A stretch of DNA of 64,000 nt from Pseudoalteromonas ulvae UL12 (lineage in GTDB: Bacteria > Pseudomonadota > Gammaproteobacteria > Enterobacterales > Alteromonadaceae): positions 682,001 through 746,000 of the forward strand of contig NZ_AQHJ01000023.1 in NCBI RefSeq assembly GCF_014925405.1, written 5' to 3'. Under the pieces are notes generated by a model, which saw only the letters and a list, made by a program, of their open reading frames with translations, did no database searches and was not told where the DNA came from. The position numbers and the translations under genes are program-made. Below are positions 18,668 to 27,117 of this stretch, piece after piece (position 1 is the stretch's first letter; every line of letters starts with the position of its first letter).

Positions 18668-19936
18668 CTATAAGCCAAACAACGCTACTAATACGTAGTA
18701 TATAACAATAGCTAATACCGCACCGATAGGCAAGGTTACAACCCAAGAGATTACAATATTACGAACAACACCCATATTAAGCGCTGCGATACCTCGTGCC
18801 ATACCTACACCTAAAACCGCCCCTACTAAGGTTTGGGTCGTTGAAATAGGTAAGCCCGTTCCTGATGCAATTACTACCGTTGATGCAGCGGCTAATTCAG
18901 CAGCGAAACCACGGCTTGGGGTTAGGTGAGTGATTCCTTCACCAATGGTTTTAATTACTTTTTTGCCCAAAATCGCCAAACCAGCGACAATACCAAATCC
19001 ACCCAGTGGTAAAATCCACCAAACTAATTCAGATTTTTTAACAATTTCACCATCATGCTGCACTATGCTTACAACTGCAGCTAATGGACCGATTGCATTG
19101 GCCACATCATTCGAGCCATGAGCAAATGCCATACAACAAGCTGTCAACACCATTAGAACCGCAAATACACGCTCAACATTTGTAAACTGCATTTCGCGAT
19201 CGGCTTCTGGGTCCATTTTTAAACGTTTTATCACAACTGCACCGATAATACCGACAATCACAGCAATCGCAATTGACAGTAAATACCCTTCAGTTGCACC
19301 TAAATTAATACCAATGTGCTTTAAGCCTTTTTTGATTGTCACTAGTGACATCACAAAACCAGCTAAGCCCATATAGATGGGTACATAACGTTTGGCATTT
19401 TTCAGCGGAGATTCAGTATCAAAGATAAGCTTTTGAGCACTCATGAAAATCAAATAAGCAATAAAACCAGAAATAGCAGGCGTCACAACCCAACTGCCCA
19501 CAATTCCTAACACTTTACCCCATTGAACTGCTTCTGAGCCAACAGCTACAACGGCAAAACCAATAATGGCACCGATAATAGAGTGTGTAGTAGAAACTGG
19601 CCAGCCCAGCACTGAAGCCACTAATAACCATGTCCCAGCCGCTAGCAGCGCTGAAATCATACCGAGTACGAGTAGCTCAGGAATTTCGACAAACATTCCA
19701 GAGTCAATGATACCTTTACGGATCGTTGATGTAACTTCACCACCGGCGAGATAAGCACCCGCAAATTCAAAGACCATAGCAATTAAGATTGCTTGTTTAA
19801 TCGTAAGTGCTTTTGAGCCGACTGACGTGCCCATCGCATTTGCAACATCATTCGCGCCAATACCATAAGCCATGATAAAGCCAACAATTGCGGCGATAAT
19901 GACTAATGTAGTGCCGTAGGATGCAATGATATCCAT
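18668..19936 (-). CDS. Inorganic phosphate transporter, Pit family
   Basis: A 422-residue inner-membrane protein with about ten membrane segments. The duplicated PiT signature is clear: GANDVANAMGTSVGSKALT (about 27-45) and AHGSNDVANAIGPLAA (about 273-288). Members carry phosphate, usually as a metal-phosphate complex, driven by protons or sodium. At 422 residues it is shorter than E. coli PitA (499) and resembles the compact bacterial forms paired with a PhoU-like protein. It lies 38 bases after that partner gene on the same strand, and next to the high-affinity Pst genes. Confidence 0.92.
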   Translation of the reverse strand: MDIIASYGTTLVIIAAIVGFIMAYGIGANDVANAMGTSVGSKALTIKQAILIAMVFEFAGAYLAGGEVTSTIRKGIIDSGMFVEIPELLVLGMISALLAAGTWLLVASVLGWPVSTTHSIIGAIIGFAVVAVGSEAVQWGKVLGIVGSWVVTPAISGFIAYLIFMSAQKLIFDTESPLKNAKRYVPIYMGLAGFVMSLVTIKKGLKHIGINLGATEGYLLSIAIAVIVGIIGAVVIKRLKMDPEADREMQFTNVERVFAVLMVLTACCMAFAHGSNDVANAIGPLAAVVSIVQHDGEIVKKSELVWWILPLGGFGIVAGLAILGKKVIKTIGEGITHLTPSRGFAAELAAASTVVIASGTGLPISTTQTLVGAVLGVGMARGIAALNMGVVRNIVISWVVTLPIGAVLAIVIYYVLVALFGL

Positions 19937-19974
19937 TGGAAAACCTTTTTTTGCTTTAATTTAAACGAATTGGA

Positions 19975-20652
19975 TTAACGCGCTAACATAAGTTCTAAAC
20001 GAGAACCCACACGTTCTGCAATATCAGCTAACTCACCGACCCATTCGATGATTTTGTATAAAAACATCACATCGATTGGATTAAGTTCAGCTTCAATTTG
20101 ACGAAGTTTACGGCGCAAATTAATTTGCATATCATCCGTATCTTGTTCAATCGCATCTAACTCAACCAACATTTTTTCAACCAGTTTCACTTCACGGCCA
20201 CGGAAGCCCGTTTCCAATAACTCGTCTAATTCGTTGATCGCATTAGAAGCTTGCTTGGTTGCATCGACACAACGCTTAAGATATGCAATAAAATCCGTTT
20301 GAATTTCTTTAGGGATATCCATTTCACGGCCAACAACTCGGCCTGCGATATCTTTTGCTTTATTTGCTATTTTATCTTGTTGAGTCACTAATTCTAATAA
20401 ATCAGTACGCGCAACAGGTAAAAATAAACCATGTGGGAGTTGCAAACGAATATCGCGCTTCATCGCATCAGCTTCACGTTCAAGTGTTCTAATTTGAAGG
20501 CGGATTTCTTCTGCTTGAGTCCACTCTTTGTTAAAAACATGCTCAAAAAAATCAACCAAAATCGCACTTGCTTGATGAACTTTTTTGATATGCTCTTCCA
20601 TTGGTTGTATAGGTGATTTTGCAAATACACCTAAAAAAGCATTACCAGACAT
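19975..20652 (-). CDS. PhoU-like protein of the TIGR00153/DUF47 family, Pit partner
   Basis: A 225-residue all-helical cytoplasmic protein. The start (GVFAKSPIQPMEEHIKKVHQASAILVDFFEHVF) and the central LRIQIRTLEREADAMKRDIRLQLPHGLFLPVARTDLLELVTQQDKIANKAKDIAG (about 48-102, given here as family hallmarks in order) are typical of DUF47 proteins. These are thought to regulate the adjacent Pit transporter, as PhoU does for Pst. The gene order DUF47-pit is widely conserved. A long inverted repeat separates it from phoU upstream. Confidence 0.88.
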   Translation of the reverse strand: MSGNAFLGVFAKSPIQPMEEHIKKVHQASAILVDFFEHVFNKEWTQAEEIRLQIRTLEREADAMKRDIRLQLPHGLFLPVARTDLLELVTQQDKIANKAKDIAGRVVGREMDIPKEIQTDFIAYLKRCVDATKQASNAINELDELLETGFRGREVKLVEKMLVELDAIEQDTDDMQINLRRKLRQIEAELNPIDVMFLYKIIEWVGELADIAERVGSRLELMLAR

Positions 20653-20676
20653 AACTTACCCTTAAGTAACTAGTAG

Positions 20677-20778
20677 TTTCGCAGCGCTGAATTTTACAGT
20701 ATTACTGCTGATTGTGAACGACTTTTCTTATCGTTTAAAACCAAACTCAGTATTGTAAAATTCAAAAACGCTGCGAAA
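20677..20778. repeat. Long imperfect inverted repeat between phoU and the Pit operon
   Basis: Outer arms TTTCGCAGCG (20677-20686) and CGCTGCGAAA (20769-20778) are perfect complements. Inner arms GAATTTTACAGTATT (20689-20703) and its near complement (about 20749-20763) differ at one or two positions. A 45-base middle holds a further small hairpin (AACGA / TCGTT). The whole segment could fold into one cruciform or RNA hairpin. It fills most of the 165-base gap, where it could attenuate read-through or be a small repeat family. Confidence 0.6.
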
Positions 20779-20817
20779 TATAAACAATCGTATTTTTAAA
20801 TTATATTTATTAAAGAC

Positions 20818-21525
20818 TTAGCTCATTAAGTCTCGTTCAATATCATCTTGAGATACATGACGAATATCTTTGCCTTTTACGAAATATATAACGTATTCCG
20901 CTATATTCTGGCAGCGATCTCCTATTCTTTCCAATGAACGCACAGACCAAACAAGGTTCATAACCTTAGGAATCGAACGAGGATCTTCCATCATATAGGT
21001 CATAATTTGACGAGTCAGAGCTTCATACTCACGATCAACCTTGGCATCTTCTTTATGCACTGCAAAGGCAGCATTGACATCCATACGTGCAAACGCATCA
21101 AGCACATCGTGTAGCATTTTAGATACTTGACGACCCATGTTATCAATATTAACCAGCAAATCTTGCTGCTCATTATTAAATGAATCGAGTGCCACTTTTG
21201 CAATACGACGCGCTTCATCGCCAATACGTTCCAAATCTGCAATTGTTTTGGCAATAGCGACAACAAGTCGCAAATCGCTCGCCGCCGGCTGACGCTTAGC
21301 AATGATGCGGGTACATTCTTCATCAATACTCACTTCCATGGCATTGACTTTAAAATCCCCTTCTTGCACTTTTCGCGCTAAATCAGCGTCATTATTGAGC
21401 ACAGCATCCAGTGCTGAATTCAATTGCTGCTCAACAAGGCCACCCATGCTTAATACATGATTACGGACATTTTCGAGTTCTTGGTTAAAGTTCCCCGAAA
21501 TGTGTTTATGAATATTATGTTCCAT
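20818..21525 (-). CDS. phoU: Phosphate signalling protein PhoU
   Basis: A 235-residue helical protein with two PhoU repeats. Hallmarks are [22 protein letters not shown] near the start, [22 protein letters not shown] (about 68-89), and in repeat 2 [23 protein letters not shown] (about 190-212), containing the metal-cluster E/D motif. PhoU relays the state of the Pst transporter to PhoR and restrains the Pho regulon when phosphate is plentiful. It is the last gene of the pstC-pstA-pstB-phoU order, 56 bases after pstB. Confidence 0.96.
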   Translation of the reverse strand: MEHNIHKHISGNFNQELENVRNHVLSMGGLVEQQLNSALDAVLNNDADLARKVQEGDFKVNAMEVSIDEECTRIIAKRQPAASDLRLVVAIAKTIADLERIGDEARRIAKVALDSFNNEQQDLLVNIDNMGRQVSKMLHDVLDAFARMDVNAAFAVHKEDAKVDREYEALTRQIMTYMMEDPRSIPKVMNLVWSVRSLERIGDRCQNIAEYVIYFVKGKDIRHVSQDDIERDLMS

Positions 21526-21581
21526 TAAAATTTCTCACTTAATTCTGTTTTACCAACACTGCCGACCTTGCAAGCGGCACA

Positions 21582-22409
21582 CTAACCGTAGCGACCTGTT
21601 ATGTAATCTTCAGTCTTTTTCTTTGATGGCGTGGTAAATAACGTATTCGTGTCCGCGTACTCAATGAGTTCGCCCATATACATAAATGCAGTTTGATCAG
21701 ATACACGTGCCGCCTGTTGCATGTTATGAGTAACAATTACGACAGTATATTTATCTTTCAAATCATTAATTAATTCTTCAATAACTAATGTTGAAATTGG
21801 ATCAAGTGCCGATGTAGGCTCATCCAGTAACAATACTTCTGGTTCAATCGCTATCGAACGCGCGATCACCAAACGTTGCTGCTGACCACCAGACAGACCA
21901 AAAGCACTATCATGCAAACGATCTTTAACTTCATCCCAAATTGCTGCGCCACGTAAAGAACGTTCAACCACTTCATCTAATTGACGTTTATCTTTGATAC
22001 CTTGTAAGCGTAACCCATAAACCACATTTTCATAAATTGATTTTGGAAATGGATTAGGACGCTGAAACACCATACCTACATTACGACGAAGTGCTGCGAC
22101 ATCAACTCGCTTGTCATAGATATTTTCATTATGCAGCAAAATCTCACCTTCAATACGACATGAATCAACTAAATCATTCATGCGATTGATACAACGCAGC
22201 AGCGTTGATTTACCACAACCAGAAGGCCCGATAAACGCAGTGACTTGCCCTTTTGGTATTTTCATTGAAACATTACTAAGCGCTTGTTTTTCTGCATAAA
22301 ACAAATCTAAATTTTTAATTTCTAAAGCCGTCTGCTCTGGAGATAGGTTTTCCAGATCTAATTTCAAGTTGGTTGCAGATTGACTGACTTGTGGTGCTAC
22401 TGTAATCAT
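21582..22409 (-). CDS. pstB: Phosphate ABC transporter ATP-binding protein PstB
   Basis: A 275-residue ABC ATPase. Walker A is GPSGCGKST (about 57-65), the signature is LSGGQQQRL, and Walker B is [13 protein letters not shown], followed by the switch His in [16 protein letters not shown] 30-residue N-terminal extension precedes the ABC fold, common in this group. It powers phosphate uptake through PstC and PstA. It starts 32 bases after pstA. Confidence 0.97.
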   Translation of the reverse strand: MITVAPQVSQSATNLKLDLENLSPEQTALEIKNLDLFYAEKQALSNVSMKIPKGQVTAFIGPSGCGKSTLLRCINRMNDLVDSCRIEGEILLHNENIYDKRVDVAALRRNVGMVFQRPNPFPKSIYENVVYGLRLQGIKDKRQLDEVVERSLRGAAIWDEVKDRLHDSAFGLSGGQQQRLVIARSIAIEPEVLLLDEPTSALDPISTLVIEELINDLKDKYTVVIVTHNMQQAARVSDQTAFMYMGELIEYADTNTLFTTPSKKKTEDYITGRYG

Positions 22410-22441
22410 TAAAAGTTACCTATTTAAAATTTGATACTGGA

Positions 22442-24088
22442 TTAGTGCTCTAAAGCTCTAAACTTTTCACGTAAGTGGTTACGAATGCCGATAGCCGTGA
22501 TATTCAATGCAATGATCACTGACACCAATAAAAACGCAGTCGCATAAACAAGTGGACGCGCCGCTTCCACGTTTGGACTTTGGAAACCAACATCATAGAT
22601 ATGGAACCCCAAGTGCATAAATTTACGGTCAACATGAATAAATGGGAAATTCATATCAACTGGCAGAGTCGGAGCCATTTTCACTACCCCAACTAACATT
22701 AACGGTGCAACTTCACCCGCAGCTCGCGCAACCGCCAATATCAAACCCGTCATAATTGCAGGGCTTGCCATAGGAACAATAATACGCCATAACGTTTCAG
22801 CTTGAGTAGCACCGAGTGCTAACGAACCATGACGGACTGAACTAGGAATACGCGATAACCCTTCTTCTGTAGATACGATAACCACAGGTAAGGTTAAAAT
22901 TGCGAGCGTCAGTGCTGACCAAATAACACCTGGCGTACCAAAGGTTGGACCCGGTAATGCTTCAGGATAAAATAATTGATCAATGCTGCCACCAAGCATA
23001 TATACAAAGAAACCTAGACCAAATACACCGTAAACAATAGAAGGTACACCAGCAAGATTGATAACTGCGATTCGAATCATTTTTGTAACCGCATTTTTAG
23101 CTGCATATTCATGAAGATAAATAGCTGCTACCACACCAAATGGCGTCACAATAACAGCCATCAGCATGACCATAAACACGGTACCAAAGATTGCCGGGAA
23201 TACCCCACCTTCGGTGTTGGCTTCACGAGGATCGTCAGCAACAAACTTGCCTAACTGGACAAAGTAATGACCCAGTTTTGCAATAAAGCTCATATCGTTT
23301 GCAAACGTAACATCAAGTACTTGATACAGCGGTAATGTTACAAGCTCATCACGCATGTCACGTACAATCACCTGATCACGCTTGGCTTGATCTCGAAGCG
23401 CAAACAACTCTTTTTCAAGCACCGCATATTCTTGCTTCAACGTTTCACGCTGTTGCTTGAATTCGGCTTTACGTTCAGCAGTTAACTCATCTTTAAGCTC
23501 TAACGCTCGTTCTTTAAGACGAATACGTTCAAGCTCATAGTTTATATGACCAATGGGCCCATTTTGTAAATCAAGGGCTTCATCATTTAAATCAACTGCA
23601 CGCTCAACTAATTCATCAAGCTTAGCAAGTTTATCCTCAGTGACTGACTGGCCATTTTCAACAACGGATTCAACGTAACCATAAAAATTACCATTTTTAC
23701 TTCGTTCAAACATCGCCAATCCTTTCGGAGTACTTTGTTTGACGATATCTGTCGATAATAACCAACGAAAATCTAAATCAACATGTTCACGGTTACCTGT
23801 TTTAATCAACACGCGCTCAATGGTTTCTTCTTGATGACCTTTGAGGTCAATTCCCGCCTCAAGCAACCGAGACGTCGGCACTTGCTCGCGGTCATAAATC
23901 TCACCAATCACACGTACATTGCCCGTCGCAGCTTCCAGATCAAACTGATAAATAGCTGAAGGCCAAAAGAAACTTAATCCACGCCACGCAATTAGCGCTA
24001 ATAGGCCCAGTACAGAAATCAAACTAATACTAACTGCACCACCTGTCATCCAGATCCATGGAGAACCTGACTTAAACCATAACTTCAT
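22442..24088 (-). CDS. pstA: Phosphate ABC transporter permease PstA, enlarged form
   Basis: A 548-residue permease, almost twice the length of E. coli PstA (296). A first membrane segment (about 13-35) is followed by about 250 extra residues, including a charged coiled-coil stretch (about 165-240), before the normal permease domain (about 290-540). The cytoplasmic EAA loop region GRAAGEVAPLMLVG is intact. Long PstA with an inserted soluble domain is typical of Vibrio, Shewanella and Pseudoalteromonas. It starts 15 bases after pstC. Confidence 0.94.
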   Translation of the reverse strand: MKLWFKSGSPWIWMTGGAVSISLISVLGLLALIAWRGLSFFWPSAIYQFDLEAATGNVRVIGEIYDREQVPTSRLLEAGIDLKGHQEETIERVLIKTGNREHVDLDFRWLLSTDIVKQSTPKGLAMFERSKNGNFYGYVESVVENGQSVTEDKLAKLDELVERAVDLNDEALDLQNGPIGHINYELERIRLKERALELKDELTAERKAEFKQQRETLKQEYAVLEKELFALRDQAKRDQVIVRDMRDELVTLPLYQVLDVTFANDMSFIAKLGHYFVQLGKFVADDPREANTEGGVFPAIFGTVFMVMLMAVIVTPFGVVAAIYLHEYAAKNAVTKMIRIAVINLAGVPSIVYGVFGLGFFVYMLGGSIDQLFYPEALPGPTFGTPGVIWSALTLAILTLPVVIVSTEEGLSRIPSSVRHGSLALGATQAETLWRIIVPMASPAIMTGLILAVARAAGEVAPLMLVGVVKMAPTLPVDMNFPFIHVDRKFMHLGFHIYDVGFQSPNVEAARPLVYATAFLLVSVIIALNITAIGIRNHLREKFRALEH

Positions 24089-24103
24089 CTGTCATGCCTC
24101 CAA

Positions 24104-26338
24104 TTAAAGTGAACTATATTTTTCACGCAACTGCTGACGAACAAACTCAGCAATCGTGTTAAAGACAAAAGTAAAAATAAACAAAACAAATGCAGCCAAG
24201 AACAAGATACGATAGTGCGTACTTCCCACTTCTGACTCAGGCATTTCTACCGCGATATTCGCTGCAAGCGTTCGCATTCCTTGGAAAATACTCCAATCCA
24301 TAATCGGTGTATTACCAGTTGCCATCAATACAATCATGGTCTCGCCAACTGCACGGCCAAGTCCCATCATGACGGCCGAAAAGATGCCTGGGCTTGCTGT
24401 TAGCAACACAACACGAACCAATGTTTGCCACTGCGTCGCACCTAATGCCAAAGAACCATTTGATAAATGCTTTGGTACACTGAAAACCGCATCTTCTGCT
24501 ATTGAGAAAATAGTTGGAATAACCGCAAATCCCATTGCAATCCCGACTACTAGCGCATTTCGTTGATCGAACGTAAGACCTAATTCATTTGTTAAGAATT
24601 TACGAACATTACCACCAAAGAACCATAATTCAATCGTAGGACTGACCGCAAATGACAAAAATCCAACCAAGAGTACGATAGGGATCAATAACACAGCATG
24701 TGAGCCTTCCGGCACAAAGTGACGAATCTTCTCAGGGAGTTTTGTCCATAAAAATGCGGTTAACAACATACTCAGAGGTAATCCAATCAACAGCACAATA
24801 ATGGCGGGTAAATGCTCTTCAAAAATAGGTGCCAGCCATAATCCAGCCAAGAATCCGAGGATAACCGTTGGCAGCGCCTCCATAATTTCAACTGTAGGCT
24901 TGACCACTTTTCGCAGCTCTGGCGACATAAAGTAAGCTGTATAAATGGCTGCAGACAGTGCAATTGGCACCGCAAATAACATGGCATACAAAGCCGCTTT
25001 TAAGGTACCAAATGAAATTGGCACTAAAGAAAACTTAGATTCAAAGTCATCACTGGCTGATGTTGATTGCCAAATATAAGCAGGTTCAGGATACCCTTCA
25101 TACCAGACTTCTTGCCATAACGATGACCAAGTCACTTCCGGATGCTCATTGGTGATTTCAATCACACTTACCGTTTTATCTGATACTAAAATAGCTGCAT
25201 TAGAACGAGGAGCCATCGAGTACTGATTAATCTTGCCTGATGCAACATTGCCTTGCCATAAAGTGGCTTGGCTTGTGGTGTAGTACACACCTAAATCACC
25301 GCTTTTATTTACGGTAAAAAAGCTGCGACGGAAGTATTCAGGATACACACCCACAATCTGCTTATCTTGCGTATAAAACGTGCGGATTTTTTTAAATTCG
25401 CGACCTTGATCTGAATTAACTTCAAACCACTGTGACACTTCACCGTTATCATTGGCCAACATCAATGAATTTGCACCCGCTAATAGAGATGATGTCACTA
25501 AATTTGCGTTTTCAGCATTTGCAGCAAGGACCTGAATTAATTCAACCTCTTCAGGATCTCGGGTATTAAAAATATACATTTGATTCGCTGAACGTACAAA
25601 CGCACGCGTGTTATCAGGTGATAACAATAGCTCGTCCACACGCCCTTCAATATCTAACTCGCTGTAGCTAGGTACCCACTCAATTTCATCGGTCATGAAG
25701 TTTTCTTCAGCAACAAAGCTTGCGAAAACAACACGGCGATCATCGGTCAATGCTAATGCCGCTACACTTTCTTCTGCGCGACTAAACGCAAACAATTTAA
25801 TGCCTTGAGATTGCTCATCAACCAAAAATTGGGTGTTGCCTAATGGGTAACGAATCTCTGGTGTGATCACTCGTTTATTACCAGGGAACGTCACATTAAA
25901 TGCTGGTTTCAAGATGGCAATATGGCCATCGGCATAACCATACGCATACAACCCTAAATGTGGAGCCGATTTTGCAAAACTGATTGGAGTCTTACTTGTA
26001 TCGACAGGTAGGCTACTCAACTTTTTGCCTAACGCCTCACCTTTGGCCTGATAAAACGACACTTCGCCGGAATTCATCAGTACATAAGCGATTTCAGTTT
26101 GCTCTTCCATACCAAGCGCCGCCACTTTACCTTGTTCTTCTAAGGTAAACTCACCACGTTTGTGTACTTCAGCCGATTCAAAAATAGGTTGTACGACATA
26201 CAGGAGGTAAAAAAAGATCATCAATAAAGCAACCAGCACCATCACACCACCGGCCGAAATACTCAGTTGTGCGAGCTTGTCCTTTATCAGACGGCTTCGA
26301 TCCGTATGAAAGCTGGATTTTGTCGGATTTGAAGTCAT
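24104..26338 (-). CDS. pstC: Phosphate ABC transporter permease PstC, enlarged form
   Basis: The ATG at 26338 gives 744 residues beginning MTSNPTKSSFHTDRSRLI and has AAGGA seven bases upstream; a reading six codons longer would include that site and is less likely. E. coli PstC has 319 residues. Here a first membrane helix (about 30-52) leads into some 370 extra periplasmic residues that look beta-rich and propeller-like (repeated DDRRVVFASF, SPDNTRAFVRS, NDNGEVSQWF). The permease core (about 440-740) has the EAA-type loop GRAVGETMIVLMATGN. It is the first gene of the operon, behind a Pho box. Confidence 0.93.
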   Translation of the reverse strand: MTSNPTKSSFHTDRSRLIKDKLAQLSISAGGVMVLVALLMIFFYLLYVVQPIFESAEVHKRGEFTLEEQGKVAALGMEEQTEIAYVLMNSGEVSFYQAKGEALGKKLSSLPVDTSKTPISFAKSAPHLGLYAYGYADGHIAILKPAFNVTFPGNKRVITPEIRYPLGNTQFLVDEQSQGIKLFAFSRAEESVAALALTDDRRVVFASFVAEENFMTDEIEWVPSYSELDIEGRVDELLLSPDNTRAFVRSANQMYIFNTRDPEEVELIQVLAANAENANLVTSSLLAGANSLMLANDNGEVSQWFEVNSDQGREFKKIRTFYTQDKQIVGVYPEYFRRSFFTVNKSGDLGVYYTTSQATLWQGNVASGKINQYSMAPRSNAAILVSDKTVSVIEITNEHPEVTWSSLWQEVWYEGYPEPAYIWQSTSASDDFESKFSLVPISFGTLKAALYAMLFAVPIALSAAIYTAYFMSPELRKVVKPTVEIMEALPTVILGFLAGLWLAPIFEEHLPAIIVLLIGLPLSMLLTAFLWTKLPEKIRHFVPEGSHAVLLIPIVLLVGFLSFAVSPTIELWFFGGNVRKFLTNELGLTFDQRNALVVGIAMGFAVIPTIFSIAEDAVFSVPKHLSNGSLALGATQWQTLVRVVLLTASPGIFSAVMMGLGRAVGETMIVLMATGNTPIMDWSIFQGMRTLAANIAVEMPESEVGSTHYRILFLAAFVLFIFTFVFNTIAEFVRQQLREKYSSL

Positions 26339-26411
26339 CAAAATATCCTTCAGCATTAAAATTGCTGTGCATTATATTTCGTCAAGATGACAGTAATGTT
26401 ACACCGAATAT

Positions 26412-26417
26412 AAAATA
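26412..26417 (-). promoter_or_regulatory. Probable -10 element of the pstC promoter
   Basis: TATTTT on the minus strand begins about ten bases after the Pho box, the spacing found at PhoB-activated promoters, where the second Pho half-site replaces the -35. Confidence 0.45.
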
Positions 26418-26427
26418 TTGCGATTTA

Positions 26428-26445
26428 ATGACATTTATGTGACAA
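26428..26445 (-). promoter_or_regulatory. Pho box upstream of pstC
   Basis: On the minus strand TTGTCACATAAATGTCAT matches the two direct 7-mers with an AT-rich 4-base spacer of the PhoB site (CTGTCAT-AWAW-CTGTCAT), differing at three 7-mer positions. It is about 90 bases before the pstC start. A further half-site, CTGTCAT, lies nearer the gene (around 26387-26393). PhoB activation in phosphate starvation is expected. Confidence 0.75.
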
Positions 26446-26554
26446 CAAATTCCCCAATTAAAGTCCCTAAGGGTTGGACAAAATATAGGTTCGTGTTAAT
26501 ACTGTATTGGATAAATAACAACAATCTTTCCAACTTTCTTACAGAGTATATTTT

Positions 26555-27061
26555 ATGAAGCAGTTAGTATTAACCTTGATTGGCGAGGATAAACCAGGCT
26601 TAGTCGAACAACTCTCAGCCATTGTTTTACAGCACAACGGTAATTGGCTAGCCAGTAATTTAAGCCATTTATGCGGTCACTTTGCAGGTATTTTACAAGT
26701 AGAAGTCCCTGAAACTCACCTCGAAGCATTGCAAAATGCGCTTGACTCGTTTGCCTGCCTTGATATCCAAATTGAAGTAGGTGAGCACACTGAACTAAAC
26801 GTGCCGCATCACCTTAACTTTGTGATTACAGCCAACGATCGCCCCGGCATTGTCCAAGAATTATCAAGTATAATTCGTCACAAAGGAGCAAGCATCGTCC
26901 ACTTTACGTCTAAACAGCAAAGTGCCCCGAACTGGGGAGTGCCATTATTCAATGCTGTTGCCACCGTTGAATTGCCTAAGGGCTTAGATAAAAATGAAGT
27001 CATTTTAGCGCTTGAGTCACTCACTTCTGATGTGATGGTTGACGTCGAAACTGAAGTTTAA
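26555..27061 (+). CDS. GcvR-like protein with two ACT domains
   Basis: A 168-residue protein of two ACT domains (about 3-80 and 88-165). Both have the ligand-loop pattern, GEDKPGLVEQLS (about 10-21) and ANDRPGIVQELS (about 96-107). GcvR in E. coli is a glycine-sensing antagonist of GcvA for the glycine-cleavage genes. No gcv gene is nearby, so the target here is open; other two-ACT proteins of this group exist in Alteromonadales. It is divergent from pstC and ends at a bidirectional terminator. Confidence 0.78.
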   Translation: MKQLVLTLIGEDKPGLVEQLSAIVLQHNGNWLASNLSHLCGHFAGILQVEVPETHLEALQNALDSFACLDIQIEVGEHTELNVPHHLNFVITANDRPGIVQELSSIIRHKGASIVHFTSKQQSAPNWGVPLFNAVATVELPKGLDKNEVILALESLTSDVMVDVETEV

Positions 27062-27072
27062 TTTAACAAATA

Positions 27073-27117
27073 AATCGTAAAAAAAAGAGCCGCGGCTCTT
27101 TTTTTTGTTTTACGATT
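27073..27117. terminator. Long bidirectional terminator
   Basis: A core GAGCC-GGCTC stem flanked by eight A and eight T residues (27079-27106) is extended by AATCGTAAAA / TTTTACGATT. It separates the ACT-protein gene from the convergent panP and overlaps the panP stop codon. Confidence 0.85.
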
